64,000 bases of DNA from Mesostigma viride (lineage: Eukaryota; Streptophyta; Mesostigmatophyceae; Mesostigmatales; Mesostigmataceae), in the NCBI GenBank assembly GCA_009746045.1, contig RPFO01000115.1:1144734-1208733 (forward strand). Direction: 5' to 3'. The notes below the pieces were generated by a model. That model was not told where the DNA came from and did not search any database. It saw nothing but the letters and a program-made list of their open reading frames with translations. Positions 18,102 to 28,436 of the stretch are shown one piece after another (positions within the stretch are counted from its first letter, which is position 1; every line of letters starts with the position of its first letter). The position numbers and the translations under genes were made by a program.

Positions 18102-20110
18102 CGTTTGCTGCCAGGCGTAGTCAGGTATTTGTCCTGTGTCCTCAACAGCTGGGTAGCCACAATGCTGTGAGCCTCCTGGAAGGAAGCCAACAACTGCTGG
18201 ACTGAACCAAGACGTCGCTGGAAAGGGCCTTCAGCGTCTCTGTCAGGCAGTTCCAAGTCGAATGGTGTCAAGGGACACTGGCCATTGCAGATCACGAAGG
18301 GGGACATCTGGTGAGGAGCCAGAGGAGAGTTGTTGATTGCGAACTCTATGAAAGGTATCTTCTTGTCCCAGTCCTTGTTGTCGTGTGTACAATAGTGCTT
18401 TTGACACTCCCTGACAATTCTGTTCATCCTCTCCACCGCCCCAGTACTGGCACACCTGTATGCCACACCGAATGCCAGCTTAGTGTCTAGGATGTCAAAG
18501 AATGACTTCCAAAACCCTGACAGCCAAAGGGGGTCCTGATCAGTGATGATCACTCTAGGCATGCCGTGCAGACGGTAGATCTCCTTCATAAACAAATCTA
18601 CACACTGTACAGCGGTGAGATGAGTATTGCAAGGAATCAGATGGCACATCCTGGACAGCCTGTCCATGACCACAAGGATCCTGTCATTGCCACCATCTGA
18701 CATGGGAAGACCACAGATAAAATCCATAGTCACACTGATCCAAGGGCGCAGGGGAATGGGCATAGCCATGGGAAAAATGGGCGTGGCTTGGTTCCTGACC
18801 TTATTTCTCTGGCAGGAGTCACAGGAGTCCACATAGGCCTTAACATCCTGATAAAGGCCAGGCCACCAAAACCTCTGCTGCACCTCATGCAGTAGCTTAG
18901 CATAACCAGGATGACACGCAGTCACATCGTCATGGAAACAATGTAACACTGTGGGAATGGCCATCTCAGGCACATACACTTTTCTAGTCACCGTGTGCTC
19001 TGCATCATGAGTGTGAACATACAGAACGCCCTCCCAGTATTCTACAGGTCTATTGCCAAAGTTGCCCCTCTGGATAGCTGCAGTAGCCATGTCCTCCGTC
19101 TTGGTGAAGGCCTTGATGACGTCCAGCAGGGAAATATTTAAAGGGTTAGGCAACACCAGGTCCTTGTCAGGTCCCAGGGGCTGCATCTGCATCTCCTCTT
19201 CCTGCCCAGGGCTAGCCACCAACTGCTTGGATGAGACAGTAGTAGCTATAGGCCCTTTTGACCTTGCCATCACCTGAGAGGCCAACACCTTGGACCGGCC
19301 TACCAACACAGGGTCCATGACCCACTTCCTGGGCCTACCTCTGCTGCGCCTAGCAGGGCCTCCCTCACCTGGCTGCTCTGTGGGAGTGGGCACCACACCT
19401 TCAGGACTTCTCCTAAGACTGTCAGACAGTGACTGGACACCCTCCTGGACGCCTGTCAACTCTGGGACAGAGCCCTGGTCGATGAGCATCACGGGACCAC
19501 CGTTATTCCCTACAGGTGGTGTCAACAGTTGAGAAACCTTCTGGTTGTTGGCCTGAGCTCTAGTCAAGGCTCCACACTCTACCACAGAAATCAGGGCAGC
19601 ACAGATGTCCAAGTCCTCATGAAAACTTCCCATCAAATCCCTCCTCCTGGACAGGGCGTCAGGCACCACATTCTGCGTACCAGGAATGTACCTCACAGAG
19701 AAAGGTCCAAACCCCCCCAGGAACTCCATCCATCCAGCCATCCTCTTACTCATCCGGGTCTGTTCCAACACATGTACCAAGGGCCTGTGGTCAGTCATCA
19801 GGGTAATAGACTCGTTGCCCTGCCCATCTCTGGCGCTGCTGGCCACAGAAAACTGGGCCCCCTTCAGTAGGTGTTCCCACTTGTGACAGGCCACCACCAA
19901 TCCCAACAGCTCTTGCTCATGAACAGGGTAGTTACGTTCTGCAGACGTCATACTCCTGGACATGTATTCCACTGGTTGAGGGCCCTTACCATGATCTTGC
20001 ATTAGTACTGCACCAATAGCACCCTGTGAGGCGTCAGACCTGACCTGGTATGGCAAGTCTGGGTTGGGGCCCACCAACAAGGGAGCAGTGGTAAGCTTCT
20101 GCTTCAACAC
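18080..20110 (-). CDS. pol: pol: RNase H and integrase
   Basis: About 676 codons, continuing the RT frame after a frame change near 20107, with no ATG at the boundary. RNase H is seen first (VRSDASQGAIGAVLMQDHG, PVHEQELLGLVVACHKW, LMTDHRPLVHVL). Then comes a linker, the integrase HHCC zinc domain (HDDVTACHPGYAKL ... CDSCQRNK), and the DDE core with VTMDFICGLP, IITDQDPLWLS and the GAVERMNRIVRE glutamate. RNase H removes template RNA during cDNA synthesis; integrase inserts the cDNA. All catalytic acidic residues appear present. Confidence 0.88.
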   Translation of the reverse strand: MLKQKLTTAPLLVGPNPDLPYQVRSDASQGAIGAVLMQDHGKGPQPVEYMSRSMTSAERNYPVHEQELLGLVVACHKWEHLLKGAQFSVASSARDGQGNESITLMTDHRPLVHVLEQTRMSKRMAGWMEFLGGFGPFSVRYIPGTQNVVPDALSRRRDLMGSFHEDLDICAALISVVECGALTRAQANNQKVSQLLTPPVGNNGGPVMLIDQGSVPELTGVQEGVQSLSDSLRRSPEGVVPTPTEQPGEGGPARRSRGRPRKWVMDPVLVGRSKVLASQVMARSKGPIATTVSSKQLVASPGQEEEMQMQPLGPDKDLVLPNPLNISLLDVIKAFTKTEDMATAAIQRGNFGNRPVEYWEGVLYVHTHDAEHTVTRKVYVPEMAIPTVLHCFHDDVTACHPGYAKLLHEVQQRFWWPGLYQDVKAYVDSCDSCQRNKVRNQATPIFPMAMPIPLRPWISVTMDFICGLPMSDGGNDRILVVMDRLSRMCHLIPCNTHLTAVQCVDLFMKEIYRLHGMPRVIITDQDPLWLSGFWKSFFDILDTKLAFGVAYRCASTGAVERMNRIVRECQKHYCTHDNKDWDKKIPFIEFAINNSPLAPHQMSPFVICNGQCPLTPFDLELPDRDAEGPFQRRLGSVQQLLASFQEAHSIVATQLLRTQDKYLTTPGSKRWPVIPL

Positions 20111-21015
20111 ATCAAAAGCTTGCTGGCATGCTGCAGTCCATTCAAAGGGACATCCTTCTTGAGCAGGGCTAACAGGGGACCAGAGATGGCCGCCATGTCA
20201 GGAATGAACCGTCGGTACCAGCCCACCAGGCCCAGAAAGGATCTGACATCCTGAGCTGACTTCAACACAGGCCACTCCAAAACAGCAGAGACCTTGCTGG
20301 CCTCAGGAGTCATACCTGCAGCGCTCAGCTGGTAGCCCAGAAACTTCACCTCTTGGCCCCACTCCACCTTGGACCTCTTCACCGACAGATGATACTGATG
20401 GATCACCTTAAGGACCTCCTCCACGTTCTCCAGGTGCTCCCTGAAGGTACGAGAGTGTACCAGAATGTCGTCCAGGTAGACGACCACACAAGTCCTGAAG
20501 ACCACCCTGGTAGTGTCACACAAGTGGGCAATGTCCTTGAACCTGGGGTTGCGAAGGTCAGGTGAGATCTGGGGCAGGGCATTTCCAGTCAGGTGGCCAA
20601 AGATGGCATTGACAAACATCTGCATAGTGGCAGGACTGTTAGAGGCACCCATGGGCATTACTGTCCACTGGAACTGTCCCCATGGGGTAGAAAAGGCCGT
20701 CTTGGGGATGTCCTCAGTAGCCACCCTGATCTGCCAGAAAGCATGCCTGAGGTCAAACTTGGTAAAGAAGGCAGCTCCTGCAGTCCTCTCCAGCAACTCA
20801 TCAATTCTGGGCAGAGGGTACCTGGACTTGACAGTCACCTTGTTCAGTCCCCTCAGGTCAATGCACAACCTCCACCCCCCATCATGCTTGGGTACAAGCA
20901 AACACCCAGAACTGAAAGGACTGTTAGCTGGGAGGATCAGACCAGCCTCCAACAGGCCAATAAGTATGGTCTTCAGCTCTGCCATCTCTGCAGGGCCCAT
21001 CCTGTACATAGGCAC
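20104..21015 (-). CDS. pol: pol: reverse transcriptase
   Basis: 303 codons opening with the conserved YRMGPAEMAELK region of gypsy RT. The sequence contains CIDLRGLNKVTVKSRYPLPR, the FDLRHAFWQI motif, and the catalytic VVYLDDILVHS box. It then runs into the connection domain (SFLGLVGWYRRFIPD). It follows the protease frame through a frame change near 21000 and leaves to the RNase H frame near 20107. The domain itself is intact. Confidence 0.9.
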   Translation of the reverse strand: MPMYRMGPAEMAELKTILIGLLEAGLILPANSPFSSGCLLVPKHDGGWRLCIDLRGLNKVTVKSRYPLPRIDELLERTAGAAFFTKFDLRHAFWQIRVATEDIPKTAFSTPWGQFQWTVMPMGASNSPATMQMFVNAIFGHLTGNALPQISPDLRNPRFKDIAHLCDTTRVVFRTCVVVYLDDILVHSRTFREHLENVEEVLKVIHQYHLSVKRSKVEWGQEVKFLGYQLSAAGMTPEASKVSAVLEWPVLKSAQDVRSFLGLVGWYRRFIPDMAAISGPLLALLKKDVPLNGLQHASKLLMC

Positions 21016-21908
21016 AAAGGAGGACGAGCACCCTCTACCAACTTGATGACATGTGTGATGGGTCCCTCAGGAGGATACTGGGGCATCTTGTCCTCAAAGA
21101 TGGCTCCATACCTGTCCAACAAGGCATCATGCTGCTGTTGTTGCTCAGTGGTGACAGTAGAACTGACAGCATTGACAGAATGATCACTAGCAGACTCAGG
21201 TTCATTAGGCACCAAATGCAGGAAAAAGATGTGTTCCACTGGATAGGTGGCCAAATAAGACAGAGTATGCTTGGCAGACCACACATGCTTCAGTAGGGCA
21301 GCCCGTTTCTCCTCCAAAGTCGGCTCTTGATCCACCCCTTTCGCACCTGCTTCCCCTCCCTTGCCATCATTGACAGCTGTCTGTGTGGAACAGCACTCAG
21401 TGGCTGTTCTTCTCCCCCCTGGCAACACACAGGTAGCATCCCACACTGTCCCATCCTTGAACTGGACCACCCTGTCAGGCCAAGAAATAGCAGGATTGGT
21501 GTCAGACAACCATGGGATCCCCAAAATCACATCCGCTGCCGTGAGGGGAATGACATCTGCTGTCACTTCCAAAGTCTGGGATGAACAAACTTGGAAGATG
21601 AGCTGCACATAGCCAGGTGAGCAGCTTCTCCTGCCATCAGAATACTGCACCATGACAGGTGTGGGGTGGGCCAACACAGGCAACTTCAGCTCCTGCACCA
21701 AGGATGCAGCAATATAATTACTGCCAGCACCAGAATCAATCATAAACAAGCAAGCTGGCTGAGCCAAGGGGACTGGCACGTTGAGGAGCCTAGCCTGAAA
21801 CTTGAGTAAGTGACCTGGTACAGGAGGACCCACAGGGACAGCAGGGTCAGAAGCACCCACAGTGTTCACTGGCCTAACGTCAACAGCAGGCAGGTCAGAC
21901 CTGGCCAT
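20973..21908 (-). CDS. pol: pol N-terminus: aspartic protease
   Basis: Has its own ATG 27 bp after the gag stop. It carries the retropepsin active site (LFMIDSGAGSNYI), the flap region (VQYSDGRR), and the second hydrophobic motif ADVILGIPWL. The protease matures Gag and Pol. The C-terminal third is the spacer leading to RT, and the frame is lost just before the RT core. Confidence 0.87.
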   Translation of the reverse strand: MARSDLPAVDVRPVNTVGASDPAVPVGPPVPGHLLKFQARLLNVPVPLAQPACLFMIDSGAGSNYIAASLVQELKLPVLAHPTPVMVQYSDGRRSCSPGYVQLIFQVCSSQTLEVTADVIPLTAADVILGIPWLSDTNPAISWPDRVVQFKDGTVWDATCVLPGGRRTATECCSTQTAVNDGKGGEAGAKGVDQEPTLEEKRAALLKHVWSAKHTLSYLATYPVEHIFFLHLVPNEPESASDHSVNAVSSTVTTEQQQQHDALLDRYGAIFEDKMPQYPPEGPITHVIKLVEGARPPLCLCTGWALQRWQS

Positions 21909-21934
21909 GACAGAAGGATGACCTGGGGACCCAA

Positions 21935-23050
21935 CTAGTTTTTTGACTCAGGTGGGTCTGGGGATGCTCCACTGCCCGATGGTGGAAGCTGCTCAGGTGG
22001 TGCTGGAGGCTCATCCTCGTCCCCCCCATCCTCCTCATCTGCCAGCAGCTGCATGAGAGCGTTCACCATCCTACGCTTATCCTGTCTGCTGAAGGGCCTA
22101 GCGCGGGACTGGAACCTCCCAGAGGGCTGGAAGTTGGGCTGGAACCCTGGCTGTATCCGGTGATCGCCAGCAGGAACGCCAGGAGGAAGGTTGGGTGGCC
22201 TGGGAGATGGCAGGGCGCCAAAAGGTCCTCTCGTGGCAGGGGGAAACTGGTCCCGTCTAGGGCAGTCCCGTGCAAAGTGACCTGGCTGGTTGCAGATAAA
22301 ACAGTTACCCTGGGTGGGATCCAATGCATTGAGTTCCCCCAGGAGGTCATCCAGCTGGTTCAGGGACTTCTTGATGGGTGGCACTGGCGTGGCCACAGGT
22401 TCCCACTTGACAGAAAAAGCAGGCACACGACAAAGGGTAAGCACATAAGACAACACCTTGTCCCATTGCCAATCCACGTAGTCGAACTGGGAGAAGTGCT
22501 TGTCCACATCCAGTCGCACGTGTGGAGCCATGCCATGCAGTAGTCTGTGAAGTGCCTCTGCGTCAGAGCATTGAGGAATCTTGGCTCTAAGGTTGGTGAA
22601 TTGCTCCACGAACTGTGGCAGCGTCAAACCAGCCTGCGTACAGTTAGCCAGTGCGTCCCGATCCATGCGAAGCTGATCCTGGGGTAACAGAAACCGGCGA
22701 AAGCCCAATAGGAGAGAGGGGAGGTCGGTACACGCACGTCCAGCCACAGAACGCAAAAACTCATCAAAACGGTCGCTGGCACTGTCGCTCATCCGCTGCC
22801 TAACCATTCTCTTCTGGATGTCCATCGTGAGACGTTCCTCTGCCTTGGGCCCATAGTTGGCGAAGTGGATAGCGAAGACATCCTGAAACTTGGTGGAGAA
22901 ATGGTCGAAGCTGCGATGGGTAAGGTTGGTCAGCGATAGCTTGTCTACCGACTCCACCTTAGGAAAAGGAACAGTACGAGGATACAAAGACGTGAGCTCC
23001 ATCACTGGGGCGTGTGGTGCATTCTGATTCTCCGACAATGTCGCAGCCAC
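21935..23050 (-). CDS. gag: Gag polyprotein, main part, chromovirus 1
   Basis: The open frame is about 371 codons; the first ATG is 16 codons in. It contains the retrotransposon Gag core (helical region with DQLRMDRDALANC ... FVEQFTNLRAKIP) and a CCHC zinc knuckle CFICNQPGHFARDC. A basic/proline-rich stretch and an acidic C-terminus follow. It forms the particle and binds RNA. The N-terminal coding part lies in other frames to the right. Confidence 0.85.
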   Translation of the reverse strand: MAATLSENQNAPHAPVMELTSLYPRTVPFPKVESVDKLSLTNLTHRSFDHFSTKFQDVFAIHFANYGPKAEERLTMDIQKRMVRQRMSDSASDRFDEFLRSVAGRACTDLPSLLLGFRRFLLPQDQLRMDRDALANCTQAGLTLPQFVEQFTNLRAKIPQCSDAEALHRLLHGMAPHVRLDVDKHFSQFDYVDWQWDKVLSYVLTLCRVPAFSVKWEPVATPVPPIKKSLNQLDDLLGELNALDPTQGNCFICNQPGHFARDCPRRDQFPPATRGPFGALPSPRPPNLPPGVPAGDHRIQPGFQPNFQPSGRFQSRARPFSRQDKRRMVNALMQLLADEEDGGDEDEPPAPPEQLPPSGSGASPDPPESKN

Positions 23051-23684
23051 CGAGAGCCGTGGAGGCTCATGCCCCTGTGCATCTGTCCCTTCATCAACAA
23101 AAGGAGCGTCAACCGCATATACCCTCGTATACCCAGTGTTGGAGACGGTTGATCCACGAAAACAGACTCTCCATCGCCCGCCTGCCCTTGCGACTCAAGT
23201 TGCTGCACACGCGCAATAGTCCTACCCACACTCTTCTCCAGCGCTTCCGCCACACTTCTAGCTCTCGCAGCTTCCTCACGTTCATGTTGTAATCGAATTT
23301 TCTCCGCTGTCAGCTCGTCAGCCGCTAGCCGAGTGCCGTCTCGCCCCGGCACCGTGTTGTAGCCAAAACGAATAGCCGAACCGTATTCGGGTGCTGGCGA
23401 ACGCGTGTCCCCACGTTGGAGAACCGTGGTACACCTCTACCAATGCCACGCAGGGAGGGCTCGCCTGGTTGCACACCGAGGGGCAAGATGGAGAACTTTG
23501 GGCCGACCGACAGCGAATATCTGCGGGAAGCAGACATCAAGGTGGTATCTCCAAATAGTTGACGTCTGGGAGTAGATGATGAAACCCTTTCATCACCGGT
23601 CGTCCGTTGAGCTGCTAAAGATGTGGTTGCATCTTCAACTCTCTTACTTGATAACGGTGGTTGTGTCTCCGGGTTACTCATCAC
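23002..23684 (-). pseudogene. gag: Gag N-terminal region split over two frames
   Basis: An ATG near 23681 starts a frame open to 23325 (about 119 codons, Ser/Thr/Arg-rich). A second frame, 23352-23002, encodes a charged coiled coil (EKIRLQHEREEAARARSV). That leads in turn to the main Gag frame. Gag proteins of this class often have such a coiled N-terminus, so this looks like one coding region with two frame changes. The 220 bp between the ATG and the 5' LTR are leader. Confidence 0.55.
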
Positions 23685-23882
23685 TCCATGGGTCGCGCAT
23701 GCCGGACTGGGGAACGTTAGAGACTTATGGGCTCAAGGCAGTTCTCAGAGCAAGACTGTCACATAAGGATGAGTCACACTCTTAAGAACTGTCCGAATAC
23801 ACAGCATAACGTACCCTCTCTGGGTCTGGCAAGAATTCCATTGTTAATCGTGAACTAATACTGTCAAGACAACCAACACCTA

Positions 23883-23903
23883 GGTAGAATCCTCCGATAC
23901 CAA
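23883..23903 (-). promoter_or_regulatory. primer-binding site of chromovirus 1
   Basis: Read on the minus strand, TTGGTATCGGAGGATTC abuts the 5' LTR. TGGTATC matches initiator-Met priming. Confidence 0.7.
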
Positions 23904-24606
23904 TGTAACGACTAAAAATGTTGTGTTTGCAACAGCCTCAGTTTCAACATTGATGTGAAAAGATCTTTATACCTGGGTTGGAGTCGCGACAGATAACTTC
24001 ACGTCCAGAGAAGCAATGAAGATGGATCTTCAACAGTTAAGGGAATGAGTCCCCACCCTTGTTAGACACAACAGACAAGTTATATCCAAGTCGACTATCT
24101 GTTGAAGTTATAGTCGACTTTTGGCAAGGGTTGTTTGATTGATGAAACAAGGAAACCCTTGAATTACACCATAGCTTTAGCTCTCACGTACGCACACATG
24201 CACGGCCGCCCCAAACAGGATAAAAGTCATCGTGCACGCAGCATCCATCCAACCCTAACCCGGAAGGACCAATCAAAAGTGAGGATCACTCAAGATAAGA
24301 TCTTAGCCTCCGAATCCTTCACACAACACAAAGCCAGCACATACGAAATCTCAAGGACCTGGAACCAAATCCACCAGGTACAACGGTACTGCAGAGAATC
24401 TTTGACTGACTAAACAACACCATGCAAAGTACCCTACGTGGATCAGGCCACGACCAATGAGGGTAGAACAATAGATTCGACAGATCTCAACAGGCCCAAT
24501 ATCTATCAGACGTCGAAGCCTCCTAACTTCTCAAATAATTGTCCTAAAGAACTCATAATAAGATTCAACAGTAGGAAAACTTTGGATGTAACATTTGGTT
24601 GTTACA
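23904..24606 (-). repeat. 5' LTR of chromovirus 1
   Basis: Differs from the 3' LTR by a missing TA/T step near 24077 and a T/C change near 24318. Confidence 0.93.
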
Positions 24607-27064
24607 CATGGTGTCTCCATGGCTGGCCTACGTACATGAATGGCATTTATGTAATTAATGATGAGGATTCAGGCTCCCATGGTGTCATCATTGCCCGTGT
24701 ACGTACATGGATGGCATTTTTGTATATAATGATGAGGATTCAGGCTCCCATGGTGTCATCATGGCCCGTCTACGTACATGGATGGCATGTATATGTAATT
24801 AATGATTAGGATTCAGGCTCCCATGGTGTCATCATGGCTTGTCTACGTACATGGTTGGCATTTATGTAATTAATGAGGAGGATTTAGGCTCCCATGGTGT
24901 CATCATGGCTGGCCTACGTACATGGATGGCATTTATGTTATTAATGATGAGGATTCAGGCTCCCATGGTGTCATCATGGCCCGTCTACGTACATGGATGT
25001 CAAGGAAAAGTAAATGATGAGGATTCAGGCTCCCATGGTGTCATCATGGCCCGTCTACGTACATGGTTGGCATTTATGTAATTAATGATGAGGATTCAGG
25101 CTCCCATGGTGTCATCATGGCCCGTGTACGTACATGGATGTCAAGGAAAAGTAAATGATGAGGATTCAGGCTCCCATGGTGTCATCATGGCTTGTCTACG
25201 TACATGGTTGGCATTTATGTAATTAATGAGGAGGATTCAGGCTCCCATGGTGTCATCATGGCTGGCCTACGTACATGAATGGCATTTATGTAATTAATGA
25301 TGAGGATTCAGGCTCCCATGGGGTCATCATGGCCCGTCTACGTACATGGATGGCATTTTTGTATATAATGATGAGGATTCAGGCTCCCATGGTGTCATCA
25401 TGGCTGGCCTACGTACATGGATGGCATTTATGTAATTAATGATGAGGATTCAGGCTCCCATGGGGTCATCATGGCTTGTCTACGTACATGGTTGGCATTT
25501 ATGTAATTAATGAGGAGGATTCAGGCTCCCATGGTGTCTCCATGGCTGGCCTACGTACATGGATGGCATTTATGTAATTAATGAGGGGGATTTAGGCTCC
25601 CATGGTGTCATCATGGCCCGTCTACGTACATGGATGGCCTTTATGTAAGTAATGATGAGGATTCAGGCTCCCATGGTGTCATCATGGCCCGTCTACGTAC
25701 ATGGATGTCAAGGAATAGTAAATGATGAGGATTCAGGCTCCCATGGTGTCTCCATGGTCCGTCTACGTACATGAATGGCAAGTATGTAATTAATGATGAG
25801 GATTCAGGCTCCCATGGTGTCATCATGGCTGGCCTACGTACATGAATGGCATTTATGTAATTAATGATGAGGATTCAGGCTCCCATGGTGTCATCATGGC
25901 CCGTCTACGTACATGGATGGCATTTTTGTATATAATGATGAGGATTCAGGCTCCCATGGGGTCATCATGGCTTGTCTACGTACATGGTTGGCATTTATGT
26001 AATTAATGAGGAGGATTCAGGCTCCCATGGTGTCTCCATGGCTGGCCTACGTACATGGATGGCCTTTATGTAAGTAATGATGAGGATTCAGGCTCCCATG
26101 GTGTCATCATGGCCCGTCTACGTACATGGTTGGCATTTATGTAATTAATGAGGAGGATTCAGGCTCCCATGGTGTCATCATGGCCCGTCTACGTACATGG
26201 ATGTCAAGGAATAGTAAATGATGAGGATTCAGGCTCCCATGGTGTCATCATGGCCCGTCTACGTACATGGATGTCAAGGAATAGTAAATGATGAGGATTC
26301 AGGCTCCCATGGTGTCTCCATGGCCCGTCTACGTACATGAATGGCAAGTATGTAATTAATGATGAGGATTCAGGCTCCCATGGTGTCATCATGGCTGGCC
26401 TACGTACATGAATGGCATTTATGTAATTAATGATGAGGATTCAGGCTCCCATGGGGTCATCATGGCCCGTCTACGTACATGGATGGCATTTTTGTATATA
26501 ATGATGAGGATTCAGGCTCCCATGGTGTCATCATGGCTTGTCTACGTACATGGATGGCATTTATGTAATTAATGATGAGGATTCAGGCTCCCATGGTGTC
26601 TCCATGGCCCGTCTACGTACATGAATGGCAAGTATGTAATTAATGAGGAGGATTCAGGCTCCCATGGTGTCATCAGGGCCCGTCTACGTACATGGATGGC
26701 ATGTATGTAGTTAATGATGAGGATTCAGGCTCCCATGGTGTCATCATGGCTGGCCTACGTACATGGATGGCATTTATGTTATTAATGATGAGGATTCAGG
26801 CTCCCATGGTGTCATCATGGCCCGTCTACGTACATGGATGTCAAGGAAAAGTAAATGATGAGGATTCAGGCTCCCATGGTGTCATCATGGCCCGTCTACG
26901 TACATGGATGTCAAAGAAAAAAAAAAATGAGGAGGATTTAGGCTCCCATGGTGTCATCATGGCCCGTGTACGTACATGGATGGCATGTATGTAATTAATG
27001 ATTAGGATTCAGGCTCCCATGGTGTCATCATGGCTTGTCTACGTACATGGTTGGCATTTATGTA
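24607..27064 (-). repeat. 71-bp satellite array, block 5 (inverted)
   Basis: Same satellite in the inverted orientation, with both linker types and several A-rich variants near 26910. It ends at a TGTA that is the target duplication of the methyltransferase element. Confidence 0.95.
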
Positions 27065-28202
27065 TGTCACGGACGCGAGCTATGTCATCCGGGCGCCCAC
27101 TATGCACAAGACCGGTGACGTGCGCAAGGAATTTGTTTTCTACGCATTTTCGACAAAGGTTAGTGACCGGGGGGGGACACTAGCACTTGCAGCATAAGAG
27201 CGGACGAAAGTGTACGTGCACGCGCGCCGGGCCAGGCACAGCTGGGCGCGCAGCACTGACTTGAGCGGACGGCAGCACAAGTGTGCAGCGTCGAGAGGAT
27301 CATACGCGTGTTAGTGGACAGCTGGAGCTGAAGCTGGACTGCTGGACTTCAACAGCGCCGAGGCTATTGACAGGCCAGGTGTCTTTGTGGTGTAGAATAG
27401 CGGGTCAACGTTATGAGGACTGGACAGAAAATGGAAAAGGACAATTTGCGGTGCGGAGCCAGATCGCTGGAATGAATGCGAAATCGCTGGCAGCCCTAAA
27501 AAGGGATTTCTTCTAGAAAGGAACGATTAGACGCAATGTTTGCTGGGCCACTCACACGCAAGGTGTGAGCGTGCAGATTGTCTGAAGGATATTATGCTTC
27601 GACCTTGCTGGACGTGACTCAATGTCGGACATTCCCAGGGACAGAAATGCCGGAGCCTCTAGGAGATGAGATCGGCAACAGGGTAGCAATTTAGATTTGT
27701 CGGGATGCCTTCCTGCTTTTGTTGGCATGTGTGGTAGAAAGCCAGGACGGCAACTGGAATGCAGTTTCTATTTGCATGGTTCAGACAGCAAGATAGTTTG
27801 GGCATTCCTGGCTGGACTGACAAGTGTGGCGTGTGTCATGCGTGTGGCATGACGAATGGTTTGGTTCATAGTCGAAGAGGACTCTCACGTAGCGTGTAGT
27901 CTCTTCGAGTCTCTCGTTAGTGGCCTTCGTGTTTCTCCCTTTCCTTGGGAGCAAGGCCGGTAGCATGTCATGGAGCGCTGCCTAACTGCGGGCTCGTGAG
28001 CATGGAGTGCATCGATATTGAGACTATCAACGTGTTGTAATTGTATTAACTTTCTCAATAAATTCCGCATGTGCGGCTTCATCATCAGACTGTGCAAATT
28101 GTGTGTTTTGAAAGCATTATTCTATAGCAGGGGAGGCAATAAGGTGGTTATCAGGCACGAGGGACAGTTCCTTGTCCTCGGCTGAGAGCCCTCCTTTCTT
28201 TA
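27065..28202 (+). repeat. left long repeat L1 of methyltransferase element
   Basis: 1138 bp, matching L2 with about eight substitutions and one G-run indel. It includes an AATAAA-type signal (CTCAATAAATTCC near 28053). It also includes GTAGTCTCTTCGAG at 27896-27909, which is complementary to the sequence immediately after the repeat. Confidence 0.92.
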
Positions 28203-28216
28203 CTCGAAGAGACTAC
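28202..28216 (+). promoter_or_regulatory. candidate self-priming site
   Basis: CTCGAAGAGACTAC follows the end of L1 at once. With the preceding A, it forms 15 nt perfectly complementary to 27896-27910 within L1. No TGGTATC tRNA site is present. In Tf1-type elements the transcript's own 5' end pairs at the primer site; the same arrangement is inferred here if transcription starts near 27896. The leader up to gag (to 28436) holds nothing else recognised. Confidence 0.6.
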
Positions 28217-28436
28217 CCGGTAGTCTGCTTCCTTCTGTTTGAAGCCAAGACGTTGGCTTTAGTGTTTATCAACCATCAGCAGTACAGGGAACGGCCTGGC
28301 TGACAGTTTGTAAAGGAAGTGTCTTGAGACAGATTTTAAGAAAATAGAACTAGCCAGAATTTGCTGGCTCTTGTCTTTTTCTGGCAGGCTAACCTAGGCT
28401 TGTTGGTTCTTGTTTTGCCCATCGGTCAGCTGGTGC

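Larger units (their letters stand above)
15182..24606 (-). mobile_element. Ty3/gypsy chromovirus 1
   Basis: A complete 9.4-kb LTR retrotransposon on the minus strand. LTRs of 704 and 703 bp begin TGTAAC and end TTACA, differing at two or three positions. CATGG is duplicated at 15177-15181 and 24607-24611. Order along the minus strand is gag, protease, RT, RNase H, integrase, chromodomain, then an extra ORF before the 3' LTR. RT before integrase defines the Ty3/gypsy class and the chromodomain defines the chromovirus branch. Gag and pol are interrupted by single-base frame changes, so the copy as read is probably not autonomous despite its young LTRs. Confidence 0.93.
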
